From Fimbriiglobus ruber (GTDB lineage Bacteria > Planctomycetota > Planctomycetia > Gemmatales > Gemmataceae), in contig NZ_NIDE01000014.1 in assembly GCF_002197845.1 (NCBI RefSeq), forward strand, positions 124,001 through 188,000: a stretch of 64,000 nucleotides of DNA, in the 5' to 3' direction. The position numbers and the translations under genes are program-made. Below the pieces are notes generated by a model. That model made no database searches, was not told the origin of the DNA, and worked only from the letters and a program-made list of their open reading frames with translations. Position 1 is the stretch's first letter. The number at the start of each line of letters is the position of its first letter. Shown piece after piece: positions 15,777 to 25,614 of the stretch.

Positions 15777-16244
15777 ATGTCTAAATCGTTAACGTCATCA
15801 TCCGGCAACTCTGAAGAAAATCTTGGCCGATCAAATTCTGACGGGGCAGACTGTGATTTCGCCCTACATTTCATTTTTCCATCTGTGCCGGAAAAGACAT
15901 GCGAAGCCACGGCCACTGAGCTTCCTCGTCCTTGCCAAGTTGAACAAGTGACAATTTTGTATCATGGCAATAAAAGCACATGCTATTCAGTTATGGGAGA
16001 AGATGGGCCACCAGTCGCCGTCAGCCCAAATCATCATAAAATACTAGGGCTATTTCTAGATAAGTGTAATCTAGTGTACACAGGTAAAGAAATATCAGAA
16101 TTTACTAAGATTACGAATGCCTCGCAAGAAATCAAACGTTTGAAAGATTTGTATAACAATCGTTCTGCAAAGGCTATTGTAATGGCGAAATGTAAAGGGA
16201 AGGGCTACTCTATTAAGGTGGTCTCGGCTCAGCCTGGCCCTTGA
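15777..16244 (+). CDS. Low-GC putative winged-helix protein
   Basis: 155 residues. The base composition is clearly more AT-rich (roughly 43% GC by eye) than all neighbours, a sign of recent transfer. The C-terminal half (HHKILGLFLDKCNLVYTGKEI, then ASQEIKRLKDLYNN and CKGKGYSIKVV) fits a Trans_reg_C type winged helix ending in its glycine hairpin. The N-terminal ~70 residues are not recognised. It directly follows the integrase and may be island cargo or a regulator. Start ATG 15777 is one of three close in-frame starts. Confidence 0.5.
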   Translation: MSKSLTSSSGNSEENLGRSNSDGADCDFALHFIFPSVPEKTCEATATELPRPCQVEQVTILYHGNKSTCYSVMGEDGPPVAVSPNHHKILGLFLDKCNLVYTGKEISEFTKITNASQEIKRLKDLYNNRSAKAIVMAKCKGKGYSIKVVSAQPGP

Positions 16245-16868
16245 ACAACCGGATTGGGTGCCATCACTTCCCTACGCATGATTCAGCCACTTTGTCACCG
16301 CTTTCAACCGCAACAGGTTCTGGGTTGGCTTTGACGACTTGAAAACGCGTGGTGTCCTTTATGCAACGAGCTGTTACCACACAGGTTCGCCGAGCAAGGA
16401 CACCACATGACAAACTCTATGCACCTGCTCGCCGTCGCGGCGACCTCCGAGCAACCGCTTGCTGGCCTGTCCGTCGCAATGTTGAGGACGCCCTCGCCCC
16501 AGCGTGGAAGGCCCAGTTCCAATTGCTGCGCGACTTCGCCGCCGCCTCCGCTTCGTCGGTCGCATCCGGTCGCATCCTTCGCCCCGGAACAACAACTCCG
16601 GGATTGCTTGCGTGAAATGGGGCGGTTCGGCCTCTTGTGGGCGGACAACCATATCGATCCCGAGGGCGTCGGCGCGTGGCCGTCACACCTCGTGTTCGAG
16701 TCCGTCCCGTCCACCCAACTCGGCCGCAAGACACCACAGGCCTGATTGGCGACAGTTAGCTTTTCCGATCAACGACAGTTACCTTTCCCTTGAGAACGAC
16801 TACCGGCCCGCGTGCGTTACGTCGTCACATCGGGGGGTCTTTCGCTCGCCGGCACTTGGCTTGCTCGG
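16245..16868. other. Degenerate stretch without an intact gene
   Basis: Short frames in different phases (for example residues resembling LRDCLREMGRFGLLWADNH near 16600-16690) suggest a frameshifted relic, not a gene. An 11-bp inverted repeat (GTGGTGTCCTT) lies at 16349-16359 and 16396-16406. Confidence 0.4.
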
Positions 16869-17074
16869 CCCGTTAATTCGGCACGTTCAACTCCACGATC
16901 ATGCTGTGGTGTACCAATCGGTCGATCGCCGCGGGCGTCGTCATCGGATCCTTGAAATGGCTTCCCATCCCGTGAAGGCCAGGTTGCTCATCAACAGCAC
17001 GCTCCCGCGCTCGTATCGCTCGGCCAGCAAAGCGAACAGTACTTCCATCTCATCCCGACTCTGCTGCACGTACC
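16869..17074 (-). pseudogene. istB remnant (IS21-family helper ATPase, C-terminal part)
   Basis: Minus-strand translation gives YVQQSRDEMEVLFALLAERY, then a one-base shift, then KDPMTTPAAIDRLVHHSMIVELNVP, the C-terminal third of an IstB-type ATPase. The N-terminal part ends exactly at the CTAG target site of the IS5 element, so the gene was cut by that insertion; its other half is not found on the far side. Confidence 0.7.
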
Positions 17075-17792
17075 CTAGGTCGTGTTGACTTTTTGATTGA
17101 CTTTCGATTTTACCTTAATGAAACCTAACACCAGATGAATCGGCCCGAGGAAGATGGGCTTGAGTTTCTCATACCGGGTGGCCACCCGTCGGAACTGTTT
17201 CATCTTCCCGATCAGACGTTCGACCCGATTCCGTTCGCGGTATCCGACCGGGTCGAACGCCCACGGGTGGACCCGGTTCTTCTTATTCGGGATGTTCGCG
17301 AACACCCCACGGGCCGTGCACGCGTGTCGTTGCTTGTCCCCGTCGAATCCCTTGTCAGCGTCCAACTCATCGATTGCCGGAACGCGGTCCAGGGTCTTGT
17401 CGAGCATCGGTTCCAACCGTGGAACATCGCTCGCCTGCCCGGGGATCACTTTGACCGCCAAGGCCGTGTTCTCATCCGACGCGGTGACCACGACTTTGGT
17501 CGAGAACCCGCCCCGACTCCGGCCCAACCCCTGGGCCGTGGCCGACCGCTCCTGGCCGATCTTCTGGGCCTTCCGGCGGGGTCCGGCCGCGTGCGCATGG
17601 GCTCGAATGATGGTCGAGTCGATCAGGATCCGGCGGATCGGACCGAACACCGGGTTGTCGGTCAGATCCTCGAACACCGCCTGGAGGTGGCCGGACGCCG
17701 CCCACCGTCGGAACCAGTTGTACACGGCGCTCCAGTCCCCTAAGTCGGACGGCAGATCCCGCCATGGGATACCTGTCCGCGCCCAGTACTAA

Positions 17793-19161
17793 CAGTACAG
17801 CGCAGTAATTTAATAGGATGGGAGGTAAGGATTTAGGAGGAATCACATGACCGAGCGGGAAATCGTGGGCGTCGGCCCGGCGTTCGCCCGGTATCTGGGC
17901 CGGTATCGGGACGTGTTCCGGCAGGACCGCACGGCCGCCCACTTCGACACGTATTGTCGGGGCCTGTTATCCGACCTGCCGCGGAAATCGATCGAACCGA
18001 TCGCGTTGGCGAGCGGGACGACGGTCCGTACCCTCCAGTTGTTCGTGACGACCTCGGTGTGGTCGTACGACGAGGCCCGGACGCGGTTGCACCGATTCGT
18101 GGCCGATACGCTGGCCGATCTCCCGACCGATCCCGTCGGAACGGTCGGGGTGATCGACGAGACGAGCAACCGGAAGTGGGGGATCACACTCCGGGCGTCC
18201 AACGGCAGTACCTGGGGTGTGTGGGCAAGGTCGACAATGGGATCGTGACCGTCCACGTGGGGGTCACCCACGGCACCTTTCGCACCCTGTTGGACGCCGA
18301 CCTGTTCCTACCCGAGTCGTGGGACGTGGACCGCGCGCGGTGTCAGGCGGCCGGCATCCCGGACACCGTCCGGCACCACCCGAAGTGGCGGCTGGCCCTC
18401 GACCAACTCCTCCGGGCGAACACGAACGGGATCACGTTCGACGGGCTGACGTTCGACGAAGGGTACGGGGCAGCCGTCCCGCTCCTGACCGTGTTGGGCG
18501 TGATGGGACAGCGGTTCGTGGGTGAAATCCCGACGAATTTCGCCGTCCGGGACGCGGCCGGGGGCCCCTCCCGGCGGGCCGACGAGCGGTTGACCGGGGG
18601 TCACGCCGAGCGGGGGCGAGTGTACCGGTTGACCCGCCAGACGACCCGCCCGTCGGTCTGGCGGGTGGCCACCGCCATCGTCTGGGTGGCCGACCGCAAG
18701 CACACCCTGATGGTCGCCCGCAACGACGCGACCGGGGAGATCAAGTACTTCCTGACGAACGCCACGGCCGAGCCGGTGGCTCGGATTCTCGCCGTCGCCT
18801 TCCGCCGGTGGACGGTCGAGCATCTATTCCGGGTCGCCAAACAGGAAGTCGGACTGATGCACTACGAGGGGCGGGATTACACGGGGCTGATGCGGCACCG
18901 GACCCTGGCCGTGGTCGTCCTCGGATTCGTCGCCGCCCACACGGAGCGACTCCGGGGGGAAAAACCCAGACGTGACGATGGAGCAGGTGTGCCGGGCGCT
19001 CAACGTCCGGTGCGCGATCCTGTTCCGGCGGCGACGGGGAACCGGGGCCACCCAACATACCAGCGACGTAATTCAATACCACCAGCGGCGAAACAAGCAA
19101 GCCACCCGATCTCATAAGAAGCAGCGGCACAAACGTGTTACGTAAAATACGCGCTGTACTG
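17793..19161 (+). mobile_element. IS701-family element, copy A
   Basis: 1369 bp, bounded by CAGTACAGCGC inverted ends and the target duplication CTAA at 17789-17792 and 19162-19165, which fits the YTNA-type 4-bp target of IS701. One base shorter than copy B (a missing G near 18180). Confidence 0.9.
17847..19117 (+). pseudogene. IS701 transposase copy A, frameshifted
   Basis: The first 111 codons match copy B, then one G is missing in the run at about 18178-18183 and the frame is lost (ETSNRKWGITL instead of ETSSRKWGDHT). The rest continues in the next frame. AGGAGG lies 7-8 bases before the ATG. As in the other copies, the last ~55 codons look genuine only in a further frame (see the shared shift at 18954-18964). 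Confidence 0.88.
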
Positions 19162-19362
19162 CTAAGAGGGCTTCCAGGAAGGCCCGATCGGAGAGGGCCG
19201 GTGGATGCCCGCACCGGTGCGGTTTGGTCTGCTCGACAACCGGGCCGAGAGTGGCCCACAGCTCGTGCGAAATCATCGTTCGCATGGGAAACCAGTACCC
19301 GAGACCAGAAAACAGCTACAACATTATTCGCTCCAAGGGATTAAAACGTCAACACGGCCTAG

Positions 19363-19610
19363 GTCTTAACCAAGCGAACTACGAGCTATGCTTTTTTGAG
19401 GGACGGGGGGAAAGCTTGAAATCCCCCTGCGTTTCGGCTGTTTTGGTCATTGCCTCACGACCCGACCCGCCGCCCCATAGAAGGATTTCAAGTGAACACC
19501 ATTTTCTAGCGTTGGTTCCGCAAACACAAGACGCGTCTCCTACGCCGTCTGCAGAAACGGACCGGCGGGTCGCCCGCCCGACCCATTCTCTCGGATCACA
19601 CCATTCACTA
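19363..19610 (+). mobile_element. Left-end fragment of an IS1380-like element
   Basis: A diverged copy of the first ~250 bp of the IS1380-like element that follows at 19615: same terminal repeat (CTTAACCAAGCGAACTACG), same leader and the first codons of a transposase, here with a stop in place of the fifth codon (CATTTTCTAGCG). It ends abruptly at the CTAG in front of the next element. Confidence 0.7.
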
Positions 19611-19743
19611 CTAGGCCTTAACCAAGCGAACTACGGGGCATGATTTTTTAAGGGAAGTGGGAAAAGCTTGAAATCCCCCTGCGTTTCGGTTGTTTTGGTC
19701 ATGGCCACACGACCCGAACGGCCGCCCCACAGAAGGATTTCAA

Positions 19744-21272
19744 GTGAAGACCATCTTCCAGAAGTGGTTCCGCAAAAACAAGACACGTATCGAACGCCGT
19801 CTCAATAAACGGACCGGTGGGTCACCGGCCCGACCCGTTCTCTCGGACCACACCCTTCACTACGAGGTCGCCGATCCGACCCGCGCCATCACCTGCGGGG
19901 GCATCGGACTCATCCATCAACTCGTCGGCCGCACCGGCCTCGTGGGAGACATCGATCCGTCCGTCCGGGTGCTGAAGACGCACCTCCCGTACCACGAATC
20001 CGACCATGTCCTGACCCTCGCGTACAACGCCCTGTGCGGCGGAACCGGCCTGCAGGATATCGACCGCCTCCGCAACGACGCGGCCGTCCTCGACGCCCTC
20101 GGGGCCGCCCGCATCCCGGATCCGACGACGGCCGGCGACTTCGGCCGCCGCTTCCGGGAGAAGGATGTCCGTGCTCTGCTCGACGCCTTTGACCGCACCC
20201 CCCGCCGCGTCTGGGCCGAACAACCCGACCCGTTCTTCGACCTGGCCGTCATCGATGCCGACGGGACGATCGTGGAGACCGGCGGGCGGTCGAAACAGGG
20301 CCAGGACATCACGTACGATGGGCGGTGGGGATACCACCCGCTGATCGTTTCCCGGGCCAACACCGGGGAGGTGCTGAGCCTCGTCAACCGGCCCGGCAAC
20401 CGTCCGTCGCACGAGGGCGCGGCCGGCGAACTGACGCGGGCGGCCACCCTGTGCCGGGAGGCCGGGTTCCGGAAAGTTCTGTTCCGCGGGGACACCGACG
20501 TCTCGCAGACCGAGTGCCTCGACGGTTGGAACGCGATCGCCAACCTGCGGTTCGTGTTCGGGTACGACGCCAAACCGAACCTGGTCGCCCGGGCCGAGGA
20601 ACGGCCGGCGGCCGAGTGGCAGCGGTTGACCCGCCCGGCCCGGTACGCGGTCGCCACCGCGACCCGGCAGAAGCCGGCCGATGTCCGGGACGGGATCGTC
20701 CGGGACCGGGAGTACGAGACCCTCCGGTTGCAATCCGAGGACGTGGCCGAGTTCGCGTACCGCCCGACCGCGTGCGACCGGGAGTACCGGATGGTGGTTG
20801 TCCGGAAGACCATCGAGCGGACGAAGGGGCAACTCGTGTTGTTCGATGAAACGAGGTACTTTTTACCTCACGAACGAGCGGGAGTGGACGCCCGCGGAGA
20901 TCGCCTTCTCGGCCAACGACCGGTGCCACCAGGGGGAATCTGATCGCCCAGTTGAAGGGTGGCGTGCGGGCCCTGTCGTCCCCGACGGACACCCTGGCGA
21001 GCAACGGGGTGTTCATGGTGATGACGGCCCTAGCGTGGTCCCTGAAGGCGTGGTGGGCGTTGATGCTGCCGGACACGGCGGGCCGCTCGCAGGATCGGCA
21101 CCGGGACGAGAAGCGGCAGGTGCTGGGGTGGGAGTTCCGGACGTTCGTGACCGCGTTCGTGTCGGTGCCGTGCCAGGTCGTGACGCCCGGGCGGCGACGG
21201 ATCCTGCGGGTCCTGAGTTGGAATCCGCACCTGGCGATCTTCTTCCGGTTGGTCGATCGGTTGCGGCGGTAG
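19744..21272 (+). pseudogene. IS1380-like transposase, two frameshifts
   Basis: GTG 19744 starts MKTIFQKWFRKN; the DDE core is visible with D in AVIDADGTIVETG and D in VLFRGDTDVSQTE. Near 20860 the frame slips in a T-run (RYFLPHERA should read ..FYLTNEREWTPAEI) and near 20936 an extra G in CAGGGGGAAT shifts it again; the last third (LKGGVRALSSPTDTL...AIFFRLVDRLRR) lies in a third frame. With two independent frameshifts it is inactive. Confidence 0.85.
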
Positions 21273-21459
21273 GACCGGGCCAACCGATGCCGGGATCCGG
21301 ATGTCCCGATCCGCGAAGACGCCGAACGGACCATCGGGTTGAGGGGAGGAGACGGGAGTGACGAATCGCGTCGTGACACAGCCCCGATCCAGGGCCGGGG
21401 TTGGCGAGTTCGTCGACCGATTCAGCATGCGATATGTGTAGAACAACTCGCTTGTTTAA

Positions 21460-22829
21460 CAGTACAGCGCGTATTTTACGTAACACGTTTGTGCCGCTGC
21501 TTCTTATGAGATCGGGTGGCTTGCTTGTTTCGCCGCTGGTGGTATTGAATTACGTCGCTGGTATGTTGGGTGGCCCCGGTTCCCCGTCGCCGCCGGAACA
21601 GGATCGCGCACCGGACGTTGAGCGCCCGGCACACCTGCTCCATCGTCACGTCTGGGTTTTTCCCCCCGGAGCCGCTCCGTGTGGGCGGCGACGAATCCGA
21701 GGACGACCACGGCCAGGGTCAGGTGCCGCATCAGCCCCGTGTAATCCCGCCCCTCGTAGTGCATCAGTCCGACTTCCTGTTTGGCGACCCGGAATAGATG
21801 CTCGACCGTCCACCGGCGGAAGGCGACGGCGAGAATCCGAGCCACCGGCTCGGCCGTGGCGTTCGTCAGGAAGTACTTGATCTCCCCGGTCGCGTCGTTG
21901 CGGGCGACCATCAGGGTGTGCTTGCGGTCGGCCACCCAGACGATGGCGGTGGCCACCCGCCAGACCGACGGGCGGGTCGTCTGGCGGGTCAACCGGTACA
22001 CTCGCCCCCGCTCGGCGTGACCCCCGGTCAACCGCTCGTCGGCCCGCCGGGAGGGGCCCCCGGCCGCGTCCCGGACGGCGAAATTCGTCGGGATTTCACC
22101 CACGAACCGCTGTCCCATCACGCCCAACACGGTCAGGAGCGGGACGGCTGCCCCGTACCCTTCGTCGAACGTCAGCCAGTCGAACGTGATCCCGTTCGTG
22201 TTCGCCCGGAGGAGTTGGTCGAGGGCCAGCCGCCACTTCGGGTGGTGCCGGACGGTGTCCGGGATGCCGGCCGCCTGACACCGCGCGCGGTCCACGTCCC
22301 ACGACTCGGGTAGGAACAGGTCGGCGTCCAACAGGGTACGAAAGGTGCCCTTGGTGACCCCCACGTGGACGGTCACGATCCCATTGTCGACCTTGCCCAC
22401 ACACCCCAGGTACTGCCGTTGGACGCCCGGAGTGTGATCCCCCCACTTCCGGCTGCTCGTCTCGTCGATCACCCCGACCGTTCCGACGGGATCGGTCGGG
22501 AGATCGGCCAGCGTATCGGCCACGAATCGGTGCAACCGCGTCCGGGCCTCGTCGTACGACCACACCGAGGTCGTCACGAACAACTGGAGGGTACGGACCG
22601 TCGTCCCGCTCGCCAACGCGATCGGTTCGATCGATTTCCGCGGCAGGTCGGATAACAGGCCCCGACAATACGTGTCGAAGTGGGCGGCCGTGCGGTCCTG
22701 CCGGAACACGTCCCGATACCGGCCCAGATACCGGGCGAACGCCGGGCCGACGCCCACGATTTCCTGCTCGGTCATGTGATTCCTCCTAAATCCTTCCCTC
22801 CCATCCTATTAAATTACTGCGCTGTACTG
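21460..22829 (-). mobile_element. IS701-family element, copy B
   Basis: 1370 bp with CAGTACAGCGC ends and target duplication TTAA at 21456-21459 and 22830-22833. Inserted in the right terminal repeat of the IS1380-like element. Confidence 0.92.
21504..22775 (-). CDS. IS701-family transposase, longest-frame copy
   Basis: 423 residues as an open frame, the only one of three copies without the early frameshifts. DDE-type features: VGVIDETSSRKWG, YLGCVGKVDNGIVTVHVGVT, FDEGYGAAVPLL, and RRWTVEHLFRVAKQEVGLM with the catalytic Glu. AGGAGG stands before ATG 22775. The last 55 residues (EKPRRDDGAGVPG...) look like out-of-frame sequence; the next frame gives the expected basic tail TMEQVCRALNVRC... 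ending at 21476. A +1 shift at the G6A5 run would join them, so this copy may be active only with frameshifting, or be dead. Confidence 0.85.
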   Translation of the reverse strand: MTEQEIVGVGPAFARYLGRYRDVFRQDRTAAHFDTYCRGLLSDLPRKSIEPIALASGTTVRTLQLFVTTSVWSYDEARTRLHRFVADTLADLPTDPVGTVGVIDETSSRKWGDHTPGVQRQYLGCVGKVDNGIVTVHVGVTKGTFRTLLDADLFLPESWDVDRARCQAAGIPDTVRHHPKWRLALDQLLRANTNGITFDWLTFDEGYGAAVPLLTVLGVMGQRFVGEIPTNFAVRDAAGGPSRRADERLTGGHAERGRVYRLTRQTTRPSVWRVATAIVWVADRKHTLMVARNDATGEIKYFLTNATAEPVARILAVAFRRWTVEHLFRVAKQEVGLMHYEGRDYTGLMRHLTLAVVVLGFVAAHTERLRGEKPRRDDGAGVPGAQRPVRDPVPAATGNRGHPTYQRRNSIPPAAKQASHPIS

Positions 22830-22936
22830 TTAAGGGCTAGATTGAGATGACAGTTTATGCGGGAGCCAGATGGCGAGAAGAGTGAGGGAGGCCGGCCGGG
22901 AGCAACTGAGGCGTTCCCCCGGCCGGTCTTCATCAC

Positions 22937-22999
22937 AGTGTTTTGGCCCCGGCCGTCCTTCACCCCAGGCTGAGGACGACCGGGGGCCAAAACACTCGG
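22937..22999. repeat. Imperfect inverted repeat at the istB 3' end
   Basis: Arms AGTGTTTTGGCCCC and its complement, extended by GGCCGTCC / GGACGACC with one unpaired base, around a ~15-base loop. It lies where the istB frame leaves homology; a terminator or repeat remnant is possible. Confidence 0.5.
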
Positions 23000-23780
23000 T
23001 CACTGCGGACGCGTTACGTCCCGAGCGACGACGCTTGGCGTCCTGCAACCGGTAACTCTCCCCAGTCAACTCGACGATGTGGCACCGGTGCGTCAACCGA
23101 TCCAACGCGGCTCCGGTCAGGCGTTCGTTCCCCAGCACCTCGGTCCCGTTCTCGAACGCCAGGTTCGTCGTCAGAATCACGCTCGACTGCTCGTACGCGG
23201 TCCCGATCACGTCGAACAGCAGTTCCACCCCGGCCTTGCTCGCTGGCACGTACCCGAATTCGTCCAGCACCAGCAGGTCGAGCGTCCCCAACAGCTGCCG
23301 CATCCGCAACAGGTGCCGCTCCTGATCGGCCTCGCGGAGGGTGGTGATCAACTCCGTGACCCGTCAGAACCGCACCCGCTTCCCTTGCGCGCACGCGGCC
23401 ATCGCCCGCGCACTCGCCCGGTGCGTCTTCCCGGTCCCGCTCAGGCCGGCCAACGGGACGTTCTCCCGCTTGCCCAGGTAGTCGCCACGAGCCAGGTCGA
23501 GGATCAGCGGCTTGTTCACACTCGGGCGGGCCGCGAAGTCGAACTCGGCGAGCGTCTTCGGGGCCGGGAACCGGGCCGCCTTCAACCGCCGCTCGGCCGC
23601 CTTCCGCTCCCGCTCGATCAACTCCCACTCGCACACCTGGAGCAGGTACCCGAGATGATCGACGTTCGCCGCCGCGCTCCGGGCCGCGACCTTCTCGCAC
23701 TCGGTCGCCACCGTCGGCAACGTCAGGGCCTTCAGGTGGTGCTTCAACAGGACCGTACGGGTCGTGGTCGGGGTGGTCAT
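23000..23780 (-). pseudogene. istB with in-frame stop (first IS21)
   Basis: ATG 23780 overlaps the istA stop (ATGA). Walker A is degenerate (AGLSGTGKTHRA) and Walker B is seen as LLVLDEFGYV. A TGA at 23364-23366, codon 139, stands between KRVRF and RVTELITTL without any frame change, so this is a nonsense mutation. The conserved part ends near residue 252 (SYRLQDAKRRRS); the frame then runs on through the repeat to 22830. Confidence 0.82.
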
Positions 23781-25277
23781 CGGGAGCCCTCCCCGACGAG
23801 CAACGCGCCGTACGCCGCCACGTCCGTGACCGCCACCCGGATGCCCGCCAGGTGCGGCCGCCCGTCGAGCGAGAACACCGGCACCGGGCGATCCGCCCGG
23901 ATCACCCGAATGCTGTCCGGGTCGGTCACGCCGATCGCCAGCGCCGCGTCCACCGCGTCGGTCAGTGGGGCCACCGAGACGTGCTCCAACATTCGCAGCA
24001 CCCGAATGAACCCGCGGGTGCCCGAGCCGTCCGCGGGGTCCGCCTCGAGTCGCCGCCGCAACACCCCGAAGCACTCGGGCAACGCCCAGTTCTCCAGCGG
24101 CCGGGCGAAGTCGAACTCGCCCGGCTTGCGCTCCAACAGCGCCAGGTCGTGGACCGGGTCGAACCGGTAGTGCTCCCGCTCCCAGCACCGCGGGTGGCGG
24201 GCGACCAACCGGTCCTCGAACACGACCCGCACCTCGCCCACCGTGCCGACCACGGTCCGCGTCCGGTGGGCGTACTTCGTGGGCACCGCATACGAGTTGG
24301 TGTCGAACCGGACCAGCGACAGGGAGTCTGCCGCGACCTCCGCCACCCGCCGCGGCTCGAACCCCTGCGTCGGGACCGGGCGCATCGCAGCCCGGTCCTC
24401 GACCAGGAGCGCCCCCACCGTCCCCGGCGTGCCGCGGGTCGTCCGCTCCTGATCCCGCCGGCACGCCGCCGCCAGGCGGGCGTTCAACTCGTCCAGACCG
24501 GCGACCTGCGGTACGGGCACCAGGAAGTTGGACCGGGCGTACTCGACCCGCCGCTCGACGTGCCCCTTCTCGTTCGGCCGCCGGCCCAGGCCGAAGTGAC
24601 TGGCGAACAGGAAGGGACTCCTCAGGCGGGCGAACGCCCGGGTGACCACCCGGTCCCGACCCCCGACGATCTTCGCCACCGCCGTCTTCGTGTTGTCGTA
24701 CGCGATCCGCCGAGGCACCCCGCCGAAGAACGCGAACGTCCGCACGTGCCCCTCGAGGAACACCTCGGTGCACTCCCGCGGGAACGCTTGGCAGTAGACG
24801 GCGTCCGAGTACGGTAAGCTCATCACGAACACCGCGACCTGGGTAGGGCATGCCGGCGACCACCGCCTCGGCGAACCCGAAGTCGACCTGGGCTTCGCCG
24901 GGCGGGTGGGTCAGCGGCAGGAACACTTCCTTCGCCCCGACCCGGAGCTCCCGGACCGCGTCCTTGACGGTCGTATACCCGCTGGTGAACGCGTGCTCGT
25001 CCCGCAACCGCTGCCAGATGCGGCGGACCGTGTGCTTCTGCTTCTTCGGGGCGGAGGTGTCGTCGGCCAGGATCTGTCGGATGACGGGCAGGACCGACTC
25101 GATCGTCGGCCGGCGTCGGGGGTGGTTTCGCCGGTACCCCGGCGGCTCCTCATGGGCGAGGATCTTCTTCGGGGTGGCCCAGTGGATCTCGTACGTGCGG
25201 CAGGCCTGACGCTTGCTGACCTCGCCGGTCAGGACGCGGCGGCGGATCTCGGCCCACCGTTCCATGTTGGCGAACAC
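23777..25277 (-). pseudogene. istA transposase, frameshifted (first IS21)
   Basis: N-terminal helix-turn-helix part MFANMERWAEIRRRVLTGEVS, then the first DDE Asp in GEAQVDFGFAEAVV. At about 24840 the frame changes by one base (VAGMPYPG runs into nonsense; VAVFVMSLPYSDAVY continues in the next frame). The second Asp is in IAYDNTKTAV and the Glu in KGHVERRVEYARS. Apart from the shift the protein is near full length (~500 residues). Confidence 0.85.
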
Positions 25278-25352
25278 CTCGGAACCTCCGGGGAGTCGGG
25301 TTGATGGGACTCCCCCATCATCACCGCGGCCCGGACGGTTCGGTTGCGCGCC

Positions 25353-25406
25353 ACACTTTTACTCCGCCGTTCCCACCTCCTCGCGCTACACTTTTACTCC
25401 GCCGTT
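25353..25406. repeat. Paired direct repeats at the IS21 right end
   Basis: ACACTTTTACTCCGCCGTT occurs at 25353-25371 and 25388-25406, spaced 35 bases start to start. Such repeated IstA-binding sites are usual at IS21 termini. Confidence 0.65.
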
Positions 25407-25442
25407 AGCATCAGCGCCGGTCACAGGGCCACTACCAGTTCG

Positions 25443-25470
25443 TTTGGTATCCATTTGGTATCCATTTGGA
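25443..25470. repeat. Short tandem repeat TTTGGTATCCA
   Basis: Two full 11-bp units (25443-25453, 25454-25464) and a partial third, in an AT-rich stretch about 70 bases before the interrupted small gene. Confidence 0.5.
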
Positions 25471-25538
25471 AGCAATCTGGTAGATGTCTGGAGTGATGTA
25501 TCTGTAAGGATAAGTCATCCAGAGTCAGGAGGTGTGCA

Positions 25539-25614
25539 ATGATCAAAAAAGAAATCGCAATCGGTGATATATCCGAAAGTTCGTCCCAGCCCGAAGCACC
25601 TTTGGGCTCATTAA
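25539..25614 (+). pseudogene. Small gene interrupted by IS701 copy C
   Basis: A strong AGGAGG (25527-25532) precedes ATG 25539, giving MIKKEIAIGDISESSSQPEA before IS701 begins at codon 26. On the far side of the insertion the frame can resume (GSSSAEQGDHHGANGG) and would overlap the start of the DNA polymerase gene. It looks like the first gene of a small operon with the polymerase; family unknown. Confidence 0.5.

Larger units (their letters stand above)
17075..19285 (-). pseudogene. IS5-family transposase, split by IS701 insertion
   Basis: The N-terminus (19285-19166) reads MRTMISHELWATLG...LSDRAFLEALL. After the IS701 insertion the frame resumes as YWARTGIPWRDLPSDLGDW and continues to 17075. 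The DDE residues are seen: D in LIDSTIIRAHAHA, D in ADKGFDGDKQ, E in RNRVERLIGKMKQFRR. At the insertion point the two halves are also one base out of phase, so the gene would stay broken after excision. The stop codon TAG is supplied by the CTAG target duplication, not by the element itself. Confidence 0.82.
17079..19358 (-). mobile_element. IS5-family element interrupted by IS701
   Basis: Flanked by CTAG at 17075-17078 and 19359-19362. Ends share GTCGTGTTGAC / GCCGTGTTGAC as terminal inverted repeats. Removing the inner IS701 and one copy of its 4-bp duplication leaves about 907 bp, a normal IS5 size. The insertion target is the istB remnant on the left and an IS1380-like end on the right. 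Confidence 0.8.
19615..22836 (+). mobile_element. IS1380-like element, right end split by IS701 copy B
   Basis: Left end GCCTTAACCAAGCGAACTACG at 19615; right end CAACTCGCTTGTTTAA, then the IS701, then GGG. Both are flanked by CTAG (19611-19614 and 22837-22840). Without IS701 and its TTAA duplication it is about 1.85 kb. Confidence 0.72.
22841..25410 (-). mobile_element. IS21-family element, decayed (first copy)
   Basis: istA and istB relics in the normal overlapping order on the minus strand. The right end carries two direct repeats (25353-25371, 25388-25406) typical of IS21 ends; a matching left end is not found, and the boundary at 22841 is only where the IS1380-like element stops. Confidence 0.6.

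Noticed and set aside
16407-16745. 112-codon frame as an intact protein
   Set aside because: Only its second half looks protein-like and the first half fits another frame; treated as a relic.
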